Source of the DNA: Triplophysa rosa
Lineage: Eukaryota > Chordata > Actinopteri > Cypriniformes > Nemacheilidae
Reading direction: 5' to 3'
Length of the DNA: 64,000 nt
Assembly (NCBI RefSeq): GCF_024868665.1
Contig: NC_079892.1
Location: 2,892,857 to 2,956,856, forward strand
In this document: piece after piece, positions 24,071-35,534 of the stretch
Position numbering within the stretch: position 1 is the first letter of the stretch
How the letters are laid out: the number at the start of each line of letters is the position of its first letter
Notes under the pieces: generated by a model
Databases searched by the model: none
What the model saw: the letters and a program-made list of their open reading frames with translations, nothing else
What the model was told of the DNA's origin: nothing
Program-made: the position numbers and the translations under genes

Positions 24071-24288
24071 CACTCACTTGATCCTTGGTGTTTGAGTCAG
24101 ATCCGTGGGCGTGGCTTGTTGGTTTTGACTAAATCTTTGGTGTTTCAAGTCTTACGAAACCTTTACCCTAACCCACACCCTAACCTTACTCTAACCATCT
24201 AAACTACCTATGATTGTTAAAATTGACGAAAAAACACGTTTGGGTGATCACGTCTCACTCGAAACACCAAGGATTTAGTGAGTGCCAA
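24071..24288. mobile_element. small fold-back element with GGCACTCAC termini
   Basis: The left arm GGCACTCACTtgATCCTTGG and the right arm complement GGCACTCACTAAATCCTTGG pair closely. The interior has a CCCTAACC-like stretch. Flanks carry near-identical 'aacgtcagacg' and 'aacgttcagacg' just outside, possibly a long target duplication. The superfamily is unknown. Confidence 0.55.
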
Positions 24289-24517
24289 CGTTCAGACGGT
24301 ACAATGAAACGCAACGAAGCAGTTGAAGTCACGCATGCGCAATACAACGACCAAACAAGTTTAGAGTTTGCTTTCTGTTAACATTTCATTCGTTTTCGTT
24401 AAACATGAAACGAACATGGCAAGCATTCAGATCGCAATTTTAATATAGTAGGAATATCTGTAAAATAAAAATGTGAAATAAAAACATGTTTATCTTAAAA
24501 TACACCACGAGGACGTC

Positions 24518-24612
24518 TCCGCCCCGCCCACAGACGCATCACCTGTAACAACAAGTTACAACGGACTAACACACATTCACACAGGCACGCAAAATTACCT
24601 GCTTTCTATAAA
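24518..24612 (+). promoter_or_regulatory. possible core promoter of copy 1
   Basis: A GC-box-like 'ccgccccgcccac' at about 24520 is followed by TATAAA at 24607-24612, about 150 bp before the ATG. Position and order fit a promoter, but the evidence is consensus matching only. Confidence 0.25.
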
Positions 24613-24763
24613 TGGTGCTTTGGAGATTTCAACATGTTATGATCACATGCGGAATACGTGCACAATACTGAGCAATTTACAATACAAACTTAATAAAACA
24701 ACACGCTCTTGGCTTTAATGTAAACGCGCGTTCTATTAATCGAAGGCATTTCATTTTTCCATC

Positions 24764-27700
24764 ATGCACCGAAATCTACGCCTTTTATTGATCGCAGTTG
24801 TTCTGGTGCCCGCTCTCCTGCTCACCTTATATTACACACACGAGGATTTCTGGGACAAAACCTCCCAGCAGATACTGAGGTATGAAACCAGTCTTCCTCA
24901 ATTCTCGTTTATTTTTTGTTTCCTTGATGTTATTATGCCGTAGAGAATAGAGAAAAGGATGTAAATTCACAAGTGGCCTAACCACACCACCACAGAAATT
25001 CTAATGGTTTTTATGGTTATAATGGGAATTGTTTTGGTTTTTATGGAAAGTGCAACGTTATGGGTCTCTACTGGTAATGTGGCTGAGAACCAACAGGACA
25101 CCATTAAAATACTGGAATAAGACCCTTAACACATAATGGAAATTTGTAATTGTATGGTTAATGGTCCGTAAATGCATTTGTAATCGAAACCATTAGAATT
25201 TGAATAGTTTTCTTTACAGCAGGGATCAATACTGGGTTGTTTCAACTCACGTCCGGGTAAAATATGGACAAACCCAACATATAAATTGGTATAAATTAAC
25301 TTTAAAAAGTCAATTTGACTGGTATTTAATGAATCATATTCGTTTATAACGTATGTATTTTCTTCCCATAACATTCATAAACAAGTTCTGGAATTCATGC
25401 ATTTAACGATTTTGCGTGTCTGCAGGAGGAAATATGTATTATCTTTCATTTTATTTGGTTACTAGAAAAAACTCCATGCAAATCATTTGCAAATTTCCTT
25501 ATGTTTCCCTTACACAAGCTTGACAAAATCCACAAGTTGTTACAGTGAACCACTGACCCAGAATCCCCACAAACCAAAGTGAGTAAATCAGTCATCATTT
25601 CTTCTTGCACGCTGAAATCTGTTTATTCTTTACCACCAAACTTTTTGATATTTCTTTTTGTCTCAGCATAGGGTCGTTTCCCAATGACAACCCTCTGCCC
25701 TGCACCTGCCAAGTTACCGAGCCAGCAAAGCAGCACGTCCCAAAAGATGAGTTGGAAGATCTCCAGAGACGCAGAGCAGAAGAGTACAGACAACATCAGA
25801 TCAGGTTCATGCCTTTATTATGATGAACTGTCATTTAAACATCACAATATAAACTGTATGGAGATTAAAAGCATTTAACAAAAATCTTTACCTCATGCCG
25901 CTCGCAGAACGGGCAAACAGAATGATGTTCTTCTACTTGCCCCTTCCAACACCCCTCTCCAGTATCCCATCAGAGGATTCAGAGTATTGCCCATGAATAA
26001 AACTCTCATTCCTGGTGAGTCGGATTTGTGTTGTTTTACTGTTTGCTTTTGAAATTTCACATTCAAGGTGACAAATGATATGTAAATATTTATTTAGATT
26101 TTGGGCTGTGTGTCCACCCAGAGGGGCTTTAAGCATCTGAAAACGGCGCCTTTTTTTAGTTGCAATGATACACAACATAATTTGGCAAACAATTTGTTCT
26201 TGTTATTTGAAAATTGTGGCAAGTTTGGATATCATCAGGTACTTACATGGATTTTCTGAGACCACATGACCAACGTCTTAAAACTAAAAGTGAACGGCGT
26301 TGTTGTTTAGTTGTTCAAGTAGGATGTGTCGACGTGGTATTTGCCCCGCCCCCCCTTCACTGTGATTGGACGCTTGACTAAAAAGTGCCATCGACGCAGC
26401 GTTTTACTCAAAGAACATTTTTCATCTCTCTTGGGTTGGAAAAAATGTTGCCTTCCATTACAAACTACTGAAAAAAAGACACTTTTGGTGGACACATGGC
26501 TTACTGTGAAATAAAACAATGTCTGTTGTGTGTTGTTTTGTGGTAATTTCTCACTGTACTAACTACAGACATTTTGTCATTATCAAAGGTCTAGCTCTTC
26601 ACGCACAAAACCGAACAATTTACGAGGTTTGTTGTGCTCAGTTTTCGGGCTCACAATTTCTGGTTTGAGTCAAACTGTTTTGGGGATCTGCTACCTTTTC
26701 CCTTCTTATTAGGGATGTAACGATTCACCGTGAGCCGGTTGAAAATCGGTTATAATGAGTGACGATTCAAATCGGTTGAGGTGTGAACTGAATCGCAATA
26801 CATTTTTTTGAACAGCAGGGGCCGCTATTTTCACTGCAAACCTAAACGTGGATGCTGATATTTCTTAAATGCAAAAAAATCCAAGAAAAGCACAGACCGT
26901 ATTAGTTTGTTTATATTAAAGAGACTTTTTCTATTATTAATTTGTTATAAAATTGCAGTTTATTTTTGTTATTTGAAATTAAACATTATTTTATTATTCA
27001 AAGAAACGTGAAGTATTTAAGAAATAATGCAAGGGATGTTGTTCATTTCTAATTTGTTTCAACTCATTTTTTCAAAATAAATCGTGAGTAAATCGTGAAT
27101 AAATCGCATCGTGAGATCAGAATCGTGAATCGCATCGCATCGTGAGCTGAGTGAATCGTTACATCCCTACTTCTTATATATGACAACTTTACAATTAAAG
27201 TTTGGGAACGAGCTGATGGGATGTCAAATGTGTGCAGGTGTCGCTGAGGGTGGGGAAAGGTGTGCTGTCAGTAATGGATGTTCAGGAAGGAGAGGACGTG
27301 GACGGACAGAATGAGAGAAATCTGACCATCTCATCCACCGACCTTGAGAAACTCAATGATCTGCTGAGCCGAGTGACCTACACCAGCACCGTCTACCACA
27401 TCAAGACCGAAGATCTCGGTGAGTAACTTTAAGAGACCATTCCGAATGTTCATTTTAATTCCGCATTTCTAGATGTATTGTTAGAATATTAGATATTATA
27501 GAATATTAGAACTGCCCCGACTCTGCCTGTTTTTAAATCTACCTTAAAGACCTTCTTACTTTCTTTGGCTTTCCATGTCCCTTGACAACCTGTCTTTGTT
27601 TTCAATTTTTTTGAGCACCACACATATTACAGCTTGTGTATATCTATGCTATTTTATGTCTTATGCTTTATTGTGCCTATTTATTACATGTCATTTATTG

Positions 27701-30700
27701 TTTTATAGCCTGTTGTTTGACTTTGGTCAACTTCAGTTGGTTTTCAACCGTTCTATATAAATAAAGGTGTATTGTATTGTATTGTGGTCATTCAAAGTGT
27801 CGGTTGAATTTCAATAAAATCAAACCTCAGTAGTGACCTAAAGTCATCCAACAGCAATGTGAAAGTCTGACAGTAAGACACATAAAAACTGTGATAAAAA
27901 TCAAGGTTCTCACATAAAAATAATCATTTGAAACATTTCCTAAATACATGTAGAAATATGTAGTTGTATTGCTTAAAAGTGAAAATGAACTTGTTTTATT
28001 TGCAGTTCTTGAGGTCTGAAAAAATACAGAGCATCTTTTCTGTTATCTTTTCATTTTCTGCAAATAAATGTGAAATTTGGTAGAAATATTGTTAGTAGTT
28101 TACAGAATGAAACACAAATGATCATTTTACCAAAATACAAACCTATAGTTTATTCAGAAAAACAAAATACTCCTTATTCTGTCATCGTTTATTTACCCTC
28201 ATGTCATTTAAAACCTTTATCTTTTTATTTCTACTGTATATATGGAACACAAAAGAAGATATTTTGAGAAATGTCTCAGTGGTTGCGTGTCCATACTATG
28301 GAAGTCAATGTTGTTTGGTGACCAACGTTCTTCAAAATATCTTCTTTTGTGTTCTGCAGGAAAAAGGAATGACATTAGGGTGAATAAATAAAAGCTGATT
28401 TAAATTGTTTGGTGAACGATCCCTTTAACAGTAAATCAGGTGGTGTTAGGCAATACAGTGGGTAAAAACACGTTCCGTTTGCGCCTGTGAGATGGGTAAA
28501 ACCCATCCTCCAACCAATTTGTGTTGCAAAACGTATGAAAATGTCTGTGACATCCCCTCCACACCCATCTCCTTATTTCAGGTTATATGTGTGGCTTGAA
28601 CCCGCTGTCTTGACTTGATGCAGGTGTGACCACACACACTTGTAATTATTTTACAATCACAGAAGTCAGCCCTTGTGCCAAATTTCAGGCAGCGTTCAGG
28701 TCCGTGCCATGGGGATTAAAAGTATCTGCTTTGCTCTGACGGGTGTTATTGTAGGGCCTTCTGTGTTTGTGTGATCAGATCCTGCAGCTGTATGTGTACA
28801 AGGCCTGCATGGTAAACATAATTCAACGAATGCATTATTTTGGGAATAACATGCCGTGTCATGCGTTGATCGAAGCCAAAAACCCTGACCTGTGCCTTTT
28901 CATTCCTGCCAACCAAAACATCACTTTAATGTCAAAACAAGTGCATTCACAGCCGCTTCTGGCTTTTTTTTAAGATGCGTTTAGGGCGTTAAAAACATTC
29001 CACGGATTTCTTTGTGTTTATCATATTTATAGGATGTATCTTTCTGTTTAACACATCATAGCATTTTCAGCCTAATGCATTTAAATGCGTATGAATGGAA
29101 CGTCTGTAGTGCGTCTTTAGACCCGTTGGTTTTTGTCTGTGTTGTGTACAGCGCAGTTTCGGGCTTGAGGCTGATTCACCAGAGTATTGTGTTGCTCTCG
29201 GAACATTATAATTTATAGTTATAATATTTTATAAGTATTAGCTTAAAGGTTCGGTAAATTCCATTCACATCGCATTTATTCGAATTATTTTGCTTGCTCT
29301 ACAAACACCTTGCACTTTACTGTGTTTGACCTTTTCTGTTATTCTCTTTTTCTTTTCTCTTGTAAAGCTGCTTTGGTACAATGCACATTGTGAAAAGGGC
29401 TATATAAATAAAACGGAATTTAACCTAATTGGATTGAAAGATTGAAGAATGTTCATAACCAAACAACACCGAACCCCGTTGACTTCCACTGTATGACCAT
29501 AAAACCACTGAGACGTTTCTCAAAATGAAAAAATCAAAAACTTTCCTTAACAGAAAAACTACTGCCAGTACAAGGTGATTTTAAACAAGTTTGGCAACCT
29601 CGTCCTTGTTTGGACTTGCTGGCAAAGTTTACGTTTCACAAACATCGTTTTTTGTCCACAGCTTACTTCTCTTTTGAGAACCATGAGGTAATTTTCCCAA
29701 TCGAGATCAGACGTCCATCAGTCCCTGTTCTTTATGATCCGGGGAGGGGTAAGCAAGCACAAGACATGTCATGACGTAATTCAATATACTTTGATAACAA
29801 TTGCAACTACAATATTTCCACATTGTGAGCACAAGTTGGAACATAACCAAACTTCTCTCTCTTCCTGTAGATATAAACTCTCAGGTGACTGTGCTGGTGA
29901 AAGCTTTTTTGAGATATAAAGAACTGAGAGTTCTTATTAAGAGTATTCGTGTGAACTACCCAAACCTAAAGATCATTATTGCAGACGACAGTCATAACCC
30001 AGAGAAGATTGATGGAGACAATATAGAGCATTACATCATGCCTCCAGCACAGGTACATGTGGATTTGGTGTATTTCCATATTAAAGTTTAAGCTGTTTAA
30101 CGCTAATGTTGTTTGGGTTTGTTTAGGGTTGGTTTGCAGGCAGAAATCTGGCAGTATCACAAGTCACCACTAAATACTTCTTATGGGTGGATGATGACTT
30201 TCTGTTCCTGAATGAGATGCGTATAGAGAGTTTTGTGAAGATCATGGAAGCCGTTCCTGAACTAGATGTGGTGAGCATCAATTTTATGAACAGGTGCGTC
30301 TTATTTAAAACGTTTGCAGAAGTTACAGACCTGTGCTGATATCTTTAGGTTGGTGGTGAGGTTGATGGAAATCGGTTTGCCTTTAAATTGCTCTATCAAG
30401 AGGGAAACAGCGATGAAGGCGGCTGCATCACACGTGTCAGAGCAACACACGGACCCGTGCCGGGATTGGACGGGTGCTTCTTCGTCGATGGAGTCGTCAA
30501 CTACTTCATGGGCCGAACGGATGCTGTGCGAAGGGTCGGTTTTGACCCGTTCCTCAAAAGGGTGGCTCACACTGGTAGGTGGACTGCAAAGGATTCTGGG
30601 TAACTGAAAGATCCTGTGAGGTAATTTTGGAATATTGTGTAAAAAAGAAATTGGATGGAAACAGGAAGATGTGAATTAATATGCATCAATACATAAGCTC

Positions 30701-31074
30701 TCAGTTGAGTCAGACAACCGAAATTCGTCTCTGAACGCAAAATGACAGAGCTTGAATTTTTACTTTAAGTAAAAATAAGATGTCTTTTTATGCATTATAT
30801 TATATCAACATGCGTTCCACACGAATAAAGAATAAAACTGTCCTTTACACTTTTTTCTCGACTTTATTTTTCATTTTCTTGTCTGCTTTTAGAATTCTTC
30901 ATCGACGGACTGGGAGGTTTGTTAGTCGCCACCTGCGAAGGTCTCCGAATTGGCCACCAGGAACGCAAGGTCACAGGAGATTATAATAAGTACAGGTTTC
31001 CGCCGAAAAGTGATTCGGATCAAAAAAATAATCACCATTTCTTCAAGAATCATCTCAAATGTATCAAGTATTGA
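24764..31074 (+). CDS. b4galnt2: beta-1,4-N-acetylgalactosaminyltransferase (B4GALNT2-like, GT12), copy 1, complete 10-exon gene
   Basis: The inferred enzyme moves GalNAc from UDP-GalNAc in beta-1,4 linkage onto sialylated galactose of glycans or gangliosides in the Golgi. Exons: 24764-24879, 25667-25804, 25908-26014, 26589-26626, 27238-27418, 29662-29748, 29871-30052, 30127-30270, 30349-30574, 30893-31074. All junctions are GT-AG and phases join without a stop into 466 codons, a little shorter than mammalian B4GALNT1/2. It is a type II protein: short cytoplasmic start, anchor at residues 7-24, then a stem with CTC. Catalytic landmarks are IADDS (259-263), GWFAGRNLA (284-292), the metal-binding WVDDDF with D305-D307, GCFF, DGVVNYF and EFFIDGLGG. 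It ends [10 protein letters not shown]. Possible N-glycosylation sites are N115, N128 and N161. The C-terminal GHQ and NHLKC resemble B4GALNT2 more than B4GALNT1; that subtype call is inference. A MITE lies in intron 4. Confidence 0.88.
26710..27169. mobile_element. 460-bp hAT-type MITE in intron 4 of copy 1
   Basis: The termini TAGGGATGTAACGATTCAC and its complement are well-preserved inverted repeats. Perfect 8-bp duplications CTTCTTAT flank it (26702-26709 and 27170-27177). The interior has repeated 'aatcg' and 'cgtgaatcgcatcg' units. It ends only 68 bp before exon 5 of copy 1, yet leaves the acceptor intact. Confidence 0.9.
27485..27784 (+). repeat. LINE/SINE-like 3' end with (ATTGT)n tail, in intron 5
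   Basis: 'ctgccccgactctgcc' through 'ttctatataaataaaggtg' followed by repeated 'tattgtattgt' fits the 3' end of a fish L2-type element. The left boundary is uncertain. Confidence 0.45.
27785..28163 (-). mobile_element. inverted copy of the CAGCCGCAG MITE, ends lost
   Basis: Its sequence ('cagtagtgacctaaagtcat', 'caacagcaatgtgaaag') is the reverse complement of 11329-11823 throughout, but the outermost terminal repeats are missing. It lies in intron 5 of copy 1. Confidence 0.7.
28164..28433. mobile_element. MITE family A, near complete, in intron 5
   Basis: It has 'tctgtcatcgtttatttacc', 'gaacacaaaagaagatattt' and 'catactatggaagtcaatg' blocks and ends 'ggtgaacgatccctttaa'. These match the fold-back family at 7237-7481. 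Confidence 0.75.
28434..29344. other. intron 5 sequence of copy 1, nothing recognised
   Basis: No supported feature inside this part of the 2.2-kb intron between exons 5 and 6. Confidence 0.35.
29345..29560. repeat. short interspersed-repeat tail plus MITE family A fragment, intron 5
   Basis: 29360-29425 ('gtaaagctgctttggtac' to 'tatataaataaaacgg') is a common fish L2/SINE-type 3' tail. It is followed by a family A arm ('gaatgttcataaccaaac', 'ttgacttccactgtatgacc'). Confidence 0.55.
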
Positions 31075-31131
31075 GGAGAATTACAGATGTCCCGTCCTAC
31101 AACACCCAACTCCTCACATTGATAAAAAAAG

Positions 31132-31137
31132 AATAAA
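31132..31137 (+). terminator. polyadenylation signal of copy 1
   Basis: AATAAA lies 58 bp after the TGA of copy 1, with a TG-rich stretch ('ggtgtgtgc') about 35 bp beyond, as expected for a cleavage and polyadenylation site. Confidence 0.6.
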
Positions 31138-31630
31138 AGGTGACTTGAGTGAAACTTCTTTGATCTGAAGGTGTGTGCTTAAATGTCTGAAACAAATTTT
31201 GTAGGCAAAATATAATTGTGCAATCAAATAAGATATTTTTTTACAAAATTATTTTTAATATGGATGACTTGGAGTGAACAACGAGAAAACTCATTTAAAC
31301 TCTTTATTGTGTCATGACTTGAGCACATTTCTGCTAATTCTAGGCCACTGGTGTAAAGTATTGGAATACATGTAATTAGTTACTGTACTTAAGTATCTTT
31401 TTGGCTACTTTGTAGTTGCACTGAGTATTGAAGATATTAGTAACTTTTACTCTCTACTTGACTACATTTTTTTACAAGTATATGTACTCTTTACTCCACT
31501 ACATTTGTAATGACTAATGCAATTACACATTACATTTTGCATGGCACCTATCTTTTTTTGCAGCAGTTTATGTTGGGTTCCGGGGTTAGCACTTGTTTGT
31601 GTGTGTGTGTGAATGGCCCGAACACATGGA

Positions 31631-32627
31631 TGTCAGGTCACAGATCTACGTGTTCACTGTCTGCGTGTGAGTGTGCCCCGCCAGCTGCCACTAATCTCTC
31701 CCTCGTTAGTCTCAGTGTTATCACCTGGTGTTCATTAGTTTTGCCCCTTTATATTCATTGCCACTTCTCACTGTCCCTCGTGCGATCGTTAACGTCTGTT
31801 GACACCGTGCTGGTCCCTGCCATCCAGTCGTGTCTTGCTAAAGATTTTTTACCTTACCTTACCTTACCGCGTCGCATGGATGTTTTGGTTTTTTGATCAC
31901 CTTGCCTTGGATTATTTTTTCCCACCTGTTTTTGGTCCGCGCCTGCTGGGAATTATCCCTGCCACTCCTCCGCCACCCACGCCTTGCCCTGCTGCGTCCA
32001 CGTGCCGTGACTCCTCTACTGGTCAGATCCGCCGGTTCACCTTGTCTCAGAACTTCCGGGTTTGCCGAGGTCGCCTCCGTGGCCACGAGACTCTCTGCAC
32101 GCCATCTCAAGTGGACCCTGGACTCTCTTGCTGTCGACTCTGCTGTCGATGCGACTGGGAAACGTCTCTGCCCACCACCTTTGCCATCTCAAGTGGACCC
32201 TGGACTCTCTTGCTGTCGACTCTGCTGTCGATGCGACTGGGAAACGTCTCTGCCCACCACCTTTGCCATCTCAAGCGGACCCTGGACTCTCTTGCTGTCG
32301 ACTCTGCCGTCGATGCGAACGGGAAACGTTCTGACCGCCAGCTCTACTGTCTCAACGGCCTCTGGACGTCGGGCCTGCTACTCACCCTTCTGCCATCTCC
32401 AGGGCTGTCCACGACACTCCGCTTCCGACCTATCGACCCTCACTCCACCACCGCTGATGCTGCCGTACACTGGGTTCCCCAGTTGGCCTCGCAGTCAGCT
32501 CCTGCTTCTGGGTCTTCCTTTACTCCAGCCACTACCGAACTCTCCCACTGCTTTAGCCTGTGTGTCATTGGTCAATAAAAGAATCATTGTTACCCGAATT
32601 TGAATCCATGTGGTTATATCCCTGACA
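31631..32627 (+). mobile_element. solo LTR inserted in the Tol2-like element, with internal tandem repeats
   Basis: It starts TGTCAGG and ends CCTGACA (7-bp inverted TG..CA termini). A promoter-like 'cccctttatattc' sits near 31745, and 'gtcaataaaagaatc' near 32572 fits an R/U5 polyadenylation region. There is no gag/pol. No target duplication is visible, so the exact ends are tentative. The long open frames inside (for example + 31799-32578) are products of GC-rich repeat sequence, not genes. Confidence 0.55.
32101..32346 (+). repeat. three 82-bp tandem repeats within the LTR
   Basis: Units start at 32101, 32183 and 32265, each with 'gccatctcaagtggaccctg' and 'cgatgcgactgggaaacgtc'. The third is more divergent. 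Because 82 is not a multiple of three, each unit shifts frame, so all three forward frames read the same peptides in turn. Confidence 0.9.
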
Positions 32628-33277
32628 AGTTTATTTTTGCTACAGAAGAACTTACTAAAACTTGTCAACATGGCTTCTATGTGAATACGAGTGCAGTATC
32701 AGGTAGATGTCAATCGCTGGCCGTTTAAGTGAGATGAGGACATGACTGCAGCTGGCGATGAGGCAAAATCCAGCATGTCCAGTGCAAAAAGGCTTTAACT
32801 TTTTAATTTTACTTAACTTTGTTATTTATCCATTATATTGAAGAGACCTTTTTGAAGGAGTTTGGTTTACTTATGAGCACTTGAGCATAAATGAGACTTG
32901 GGTGATTTTAATAGACGTAGGTTATGGTGTCAGCCATGATTTGTTGCAATTTTGAGGTGTTCAGTCTTATGATTTCAGAAAATAAATGCGATTGCTCTTC
33001 TCACGAATCAACGGTTAATTGTTTTTCACTGACATGTCTCTTAAGTGTTAAGGACTAGTGATTCTTTGAGCCTACATTAAATACTGTTAACATCAGATAC
33101 TCTAAGACTTTTACTGAAGTTGTTTTGGAATTGGTGACTTGTAACTTGTAATGGAGTAATTTTCACTGCAAGGTATCTGTACTTTTACTTAAGTATGGTT
33201 TTCAGGTACTCTTTACACCTCTGTAAAGGGTGACAACGATGAAGATGAAATACAATGAAAGAAATTAATGACATTCA

Positions 33278-33393
33278 GGGCTGGGTTTCCCGAAACCTTT
33301 GTATCACTACGCCACTCTTAAGAATATATCGCTACCACTCTTAAGGTATAACTTAATGACGTAGTGTTAAGAAGGTTTCAGGAAATCCAGCCC
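33278..33393. mobile_element. 116-bp fold-back MITE
   Basis: GGGCTGGGTTTCCCGAAACC at the left pairs with 'ggtttcaggaaatccagccc' at the right, with a 'cactcttaag' motif repeated inside. Non-coding. Confidence 0.65.
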
Positions 33394-34195
33394 AGGCCCA
33401 TATTCATGAAAACTCTTAGCACAAAGAGTTGCTCCTATAGTGACAAAATTCTAAGAAAATTCTTATAAATGTGGGCGTTTCCCCTTAAAATTACAGAAAA
33501 TATCCTAGTAAAGAAAAAAGTCATTCATAAAGAATCTTAACCCTTAAAATAGCTATTAAAGCGAATCTCATATTAATCTTAAGAATGACCTATCTTGAGT
33601 ACCTACAGAGTAGAATTGCATACTTCGTATCTTCGAAGAGTATTTAGTTTGATCACATTTATAAAAGATAGATACGGCTGTACGATTATTTCCGAAAGCA
33701 TACGGCGCATGCGGGGGGAGGGGTAGGCTGAACTAAAGCACGTGCACACCCATTGCCAACAAAACACAGACATCAGTTTCACTCACCGCGGTTCATGTCC
33801 GGCATCTTTTAGCGCTGGGATGGCTCCATGTATCAGTTTCAAACGATCTCCAAATCCAGCGTTATATCCACCGTTTATATTACATTCATCACCCAAATGC
33901 AGTGAACACACAAACACCTGAACTTCGCGAACGTATGCTCTCTCTCTCTCTCTCTCCTGCACACAAGTGAAAGTGACGTCTGCGCATGCTCCTTCTCCTG
34001 CTCTCCTTGCTGCCGCGTGCGGGCGTGCCGCGTGCTTTTCCGGGAGAATTGTCCAATAAGGGACTATGAAAAATAGTTACGAAACAGTTTTATATGTTCA
34101 AAAAAACTTTCCGAAACCTGTACGATCATTGGGGGAGTGTATCGAACACAGAAATACTGCGTAATACGCCAAACTCGTTTTTTGACAAGTTGACC
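33394..34195. repeat. interspersed-repeat-like sequence around the 34204 insertion
   Basis: It begins 'ggcccatattcatgaaaact', typical of a fish DNA transposon end. It carries a (TC)n run near 33937-33956. The same unit seems to continue after the insertion at 35204 ('aggagtagcaatttttaaga'). I could not name it. Confidence 0.4.
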
Positions 34196-34203
34196 ATGTT
34201 AAG

Positions 34204-35195
34204 TAGGGCTGTGCCGATAAACGATATCATATCGAATCGCGATAGAATGTATTTCAAAAACGATGATAAGCTATTGGCATTTTGACTCGATATGGATTAA
34301 TCTTACAGTCTAACAGAACGCAGAAATAAATGCAACAACAGTCAGTCAGCGTGCAGCTCTTATCATGCGCGTCAAAGTACAAAGTCCATTTCATACTGCA
34401 CTTGGCAAAGACAAGTCAACATGAGGAGGAAAACATTACTGGAAGTGGAAACAAAGGTGAAACTAAAGGTGAGTTGTCATCACGCGGTTTATCAAGTGTC
34501 TTATTTTTTTTCGCAATCGCCGGTTAAACAAAACAAACTTGAGGCGCAATTGCAAGCGAGTTACTTCGAAACTCAAGCACAAACCTTTTTATATCCATCG
34601 TTAACATATCTGCTAACATGAGCTGGTGCTTATGAAACAAACCAGCGCTGCCCTGTACAGATTAGAGATGTAATGAAGTGAGTTTGTGTGCACATTAAAA
34701 TATTGAACCTTGTATGTAAGATGCTTGCATGATTAAAGAAATGTACTACAGTTTATGTGAGATGTCTTTTGAAAGACTAAGGTTCACTGAATGCATTGAA
34801 TAAAACCCACTACTCCAGCAAGACATTATTGCAGCGTTATGTATGTGCGCAGGTGCTGAGCCAATAACGTTCGAATGTACGCAGTACCGGAGCCCTTTCA
34901 TTGGTTGAATGTACTGAATGAACACTCCCTTTACTTAACGAGTCAATGGAGTCAAAATGAGACTGAATGAACTGGTACATGTTGTTTATGGCCTAATATT
35001 CTCTGTGTTGCAACAGTGCATTCATTTAATTGAATTTTAATTGGTTAAAGGTTAACTTTTGTTAATAAACTGTATTTAAAATAGATTATTTTAAATACAG
35101 TTTTGTAATTAAATATATATCGAAATAAATATCGTTATCGATCAATATAGAAAAAAACTATCGAGTTTACTTTTTTGTCATATCGCCCAGCCCTA
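34204..35195. mobile_element. 992-bp hAT-type element with 8-bp target duplication
   Basis: Termini TAGGGCTGTGCCGATAAACG and the complement of TAGGGCTGGGCGATATGAC are inverted repeats. Perfect duplications ATGTTAAG flank it (34196-34203 and 35196-35203). Subterminal sequence is rich in 'atcgata' motifs. No transposase frame is recognisable. Confidence 0.88.
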
Positions 35196-35534
35196 ATGTT
35201 AAGCATGAGAAGACAGCACGTTTAACATTGTAAAGAAGTCAGAATGCATGAAACACCGTTGCACGGCCGCTTTAAGGTACAAAATTGTTAGGAGTAGCAA
35301 TTTTTAAGAGGATTTTTAAGAGGCTTAAGAGCAGCAGAGAAAATGGACGACACATGAAAAGTGAGAAGAAATGTGTTGCAATGCATGACAATTTCCATAT
35401 TACTTTTAAGGTTTGTCTGATTTTTTATTGTTTTTTGTGTGTTTAATTTCAGTTTTTCTTGGTTTTGGTTTTCTTGTACAGCTGCTTTGATGCCATGCAA
35501 ATTGTAAAAGTGCAATTAAATTTAATTAAATTTA

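Larger units (their letters stand above)
31346..33223. mobile_element. Tol2-like hAT element remnant
   Basis: The left end (CActGGTGTAAAGTAttgg, then 'tactgtacttaagtat', then 'tactctttactccactac') and the right end ('gtacttttacttaagtatgg', then 'gtactctttacacctctg') match the terminal style of the Tol2 group of hAT transposons known from fish. The two ends are inverted relative to each other. No transposase frame remains. An LTR (31631-32627) occupies the middle. I see no matching 8-bp duplication outside, so the boundaries or flanks may have decayed. Confidence 0.65.

Noticed and set aside
24150..24200. CCCTAACC-like stretch resembling an interstitial telomere repeat
   Set aside because: Too short and irregular (mixed 'taaccc', 'ctaacctt', 'ctctaacc'), and it is the interior of a fold-back element found widely in fish.
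31799..32578. Long + strand open frame of 259 codons rich in Pro, Leu and Cys
   Set aside because: It lies wholly in an LTR, spans three 82-bp repeats and is open in all forward frames, so it reflects composition and not a gene.
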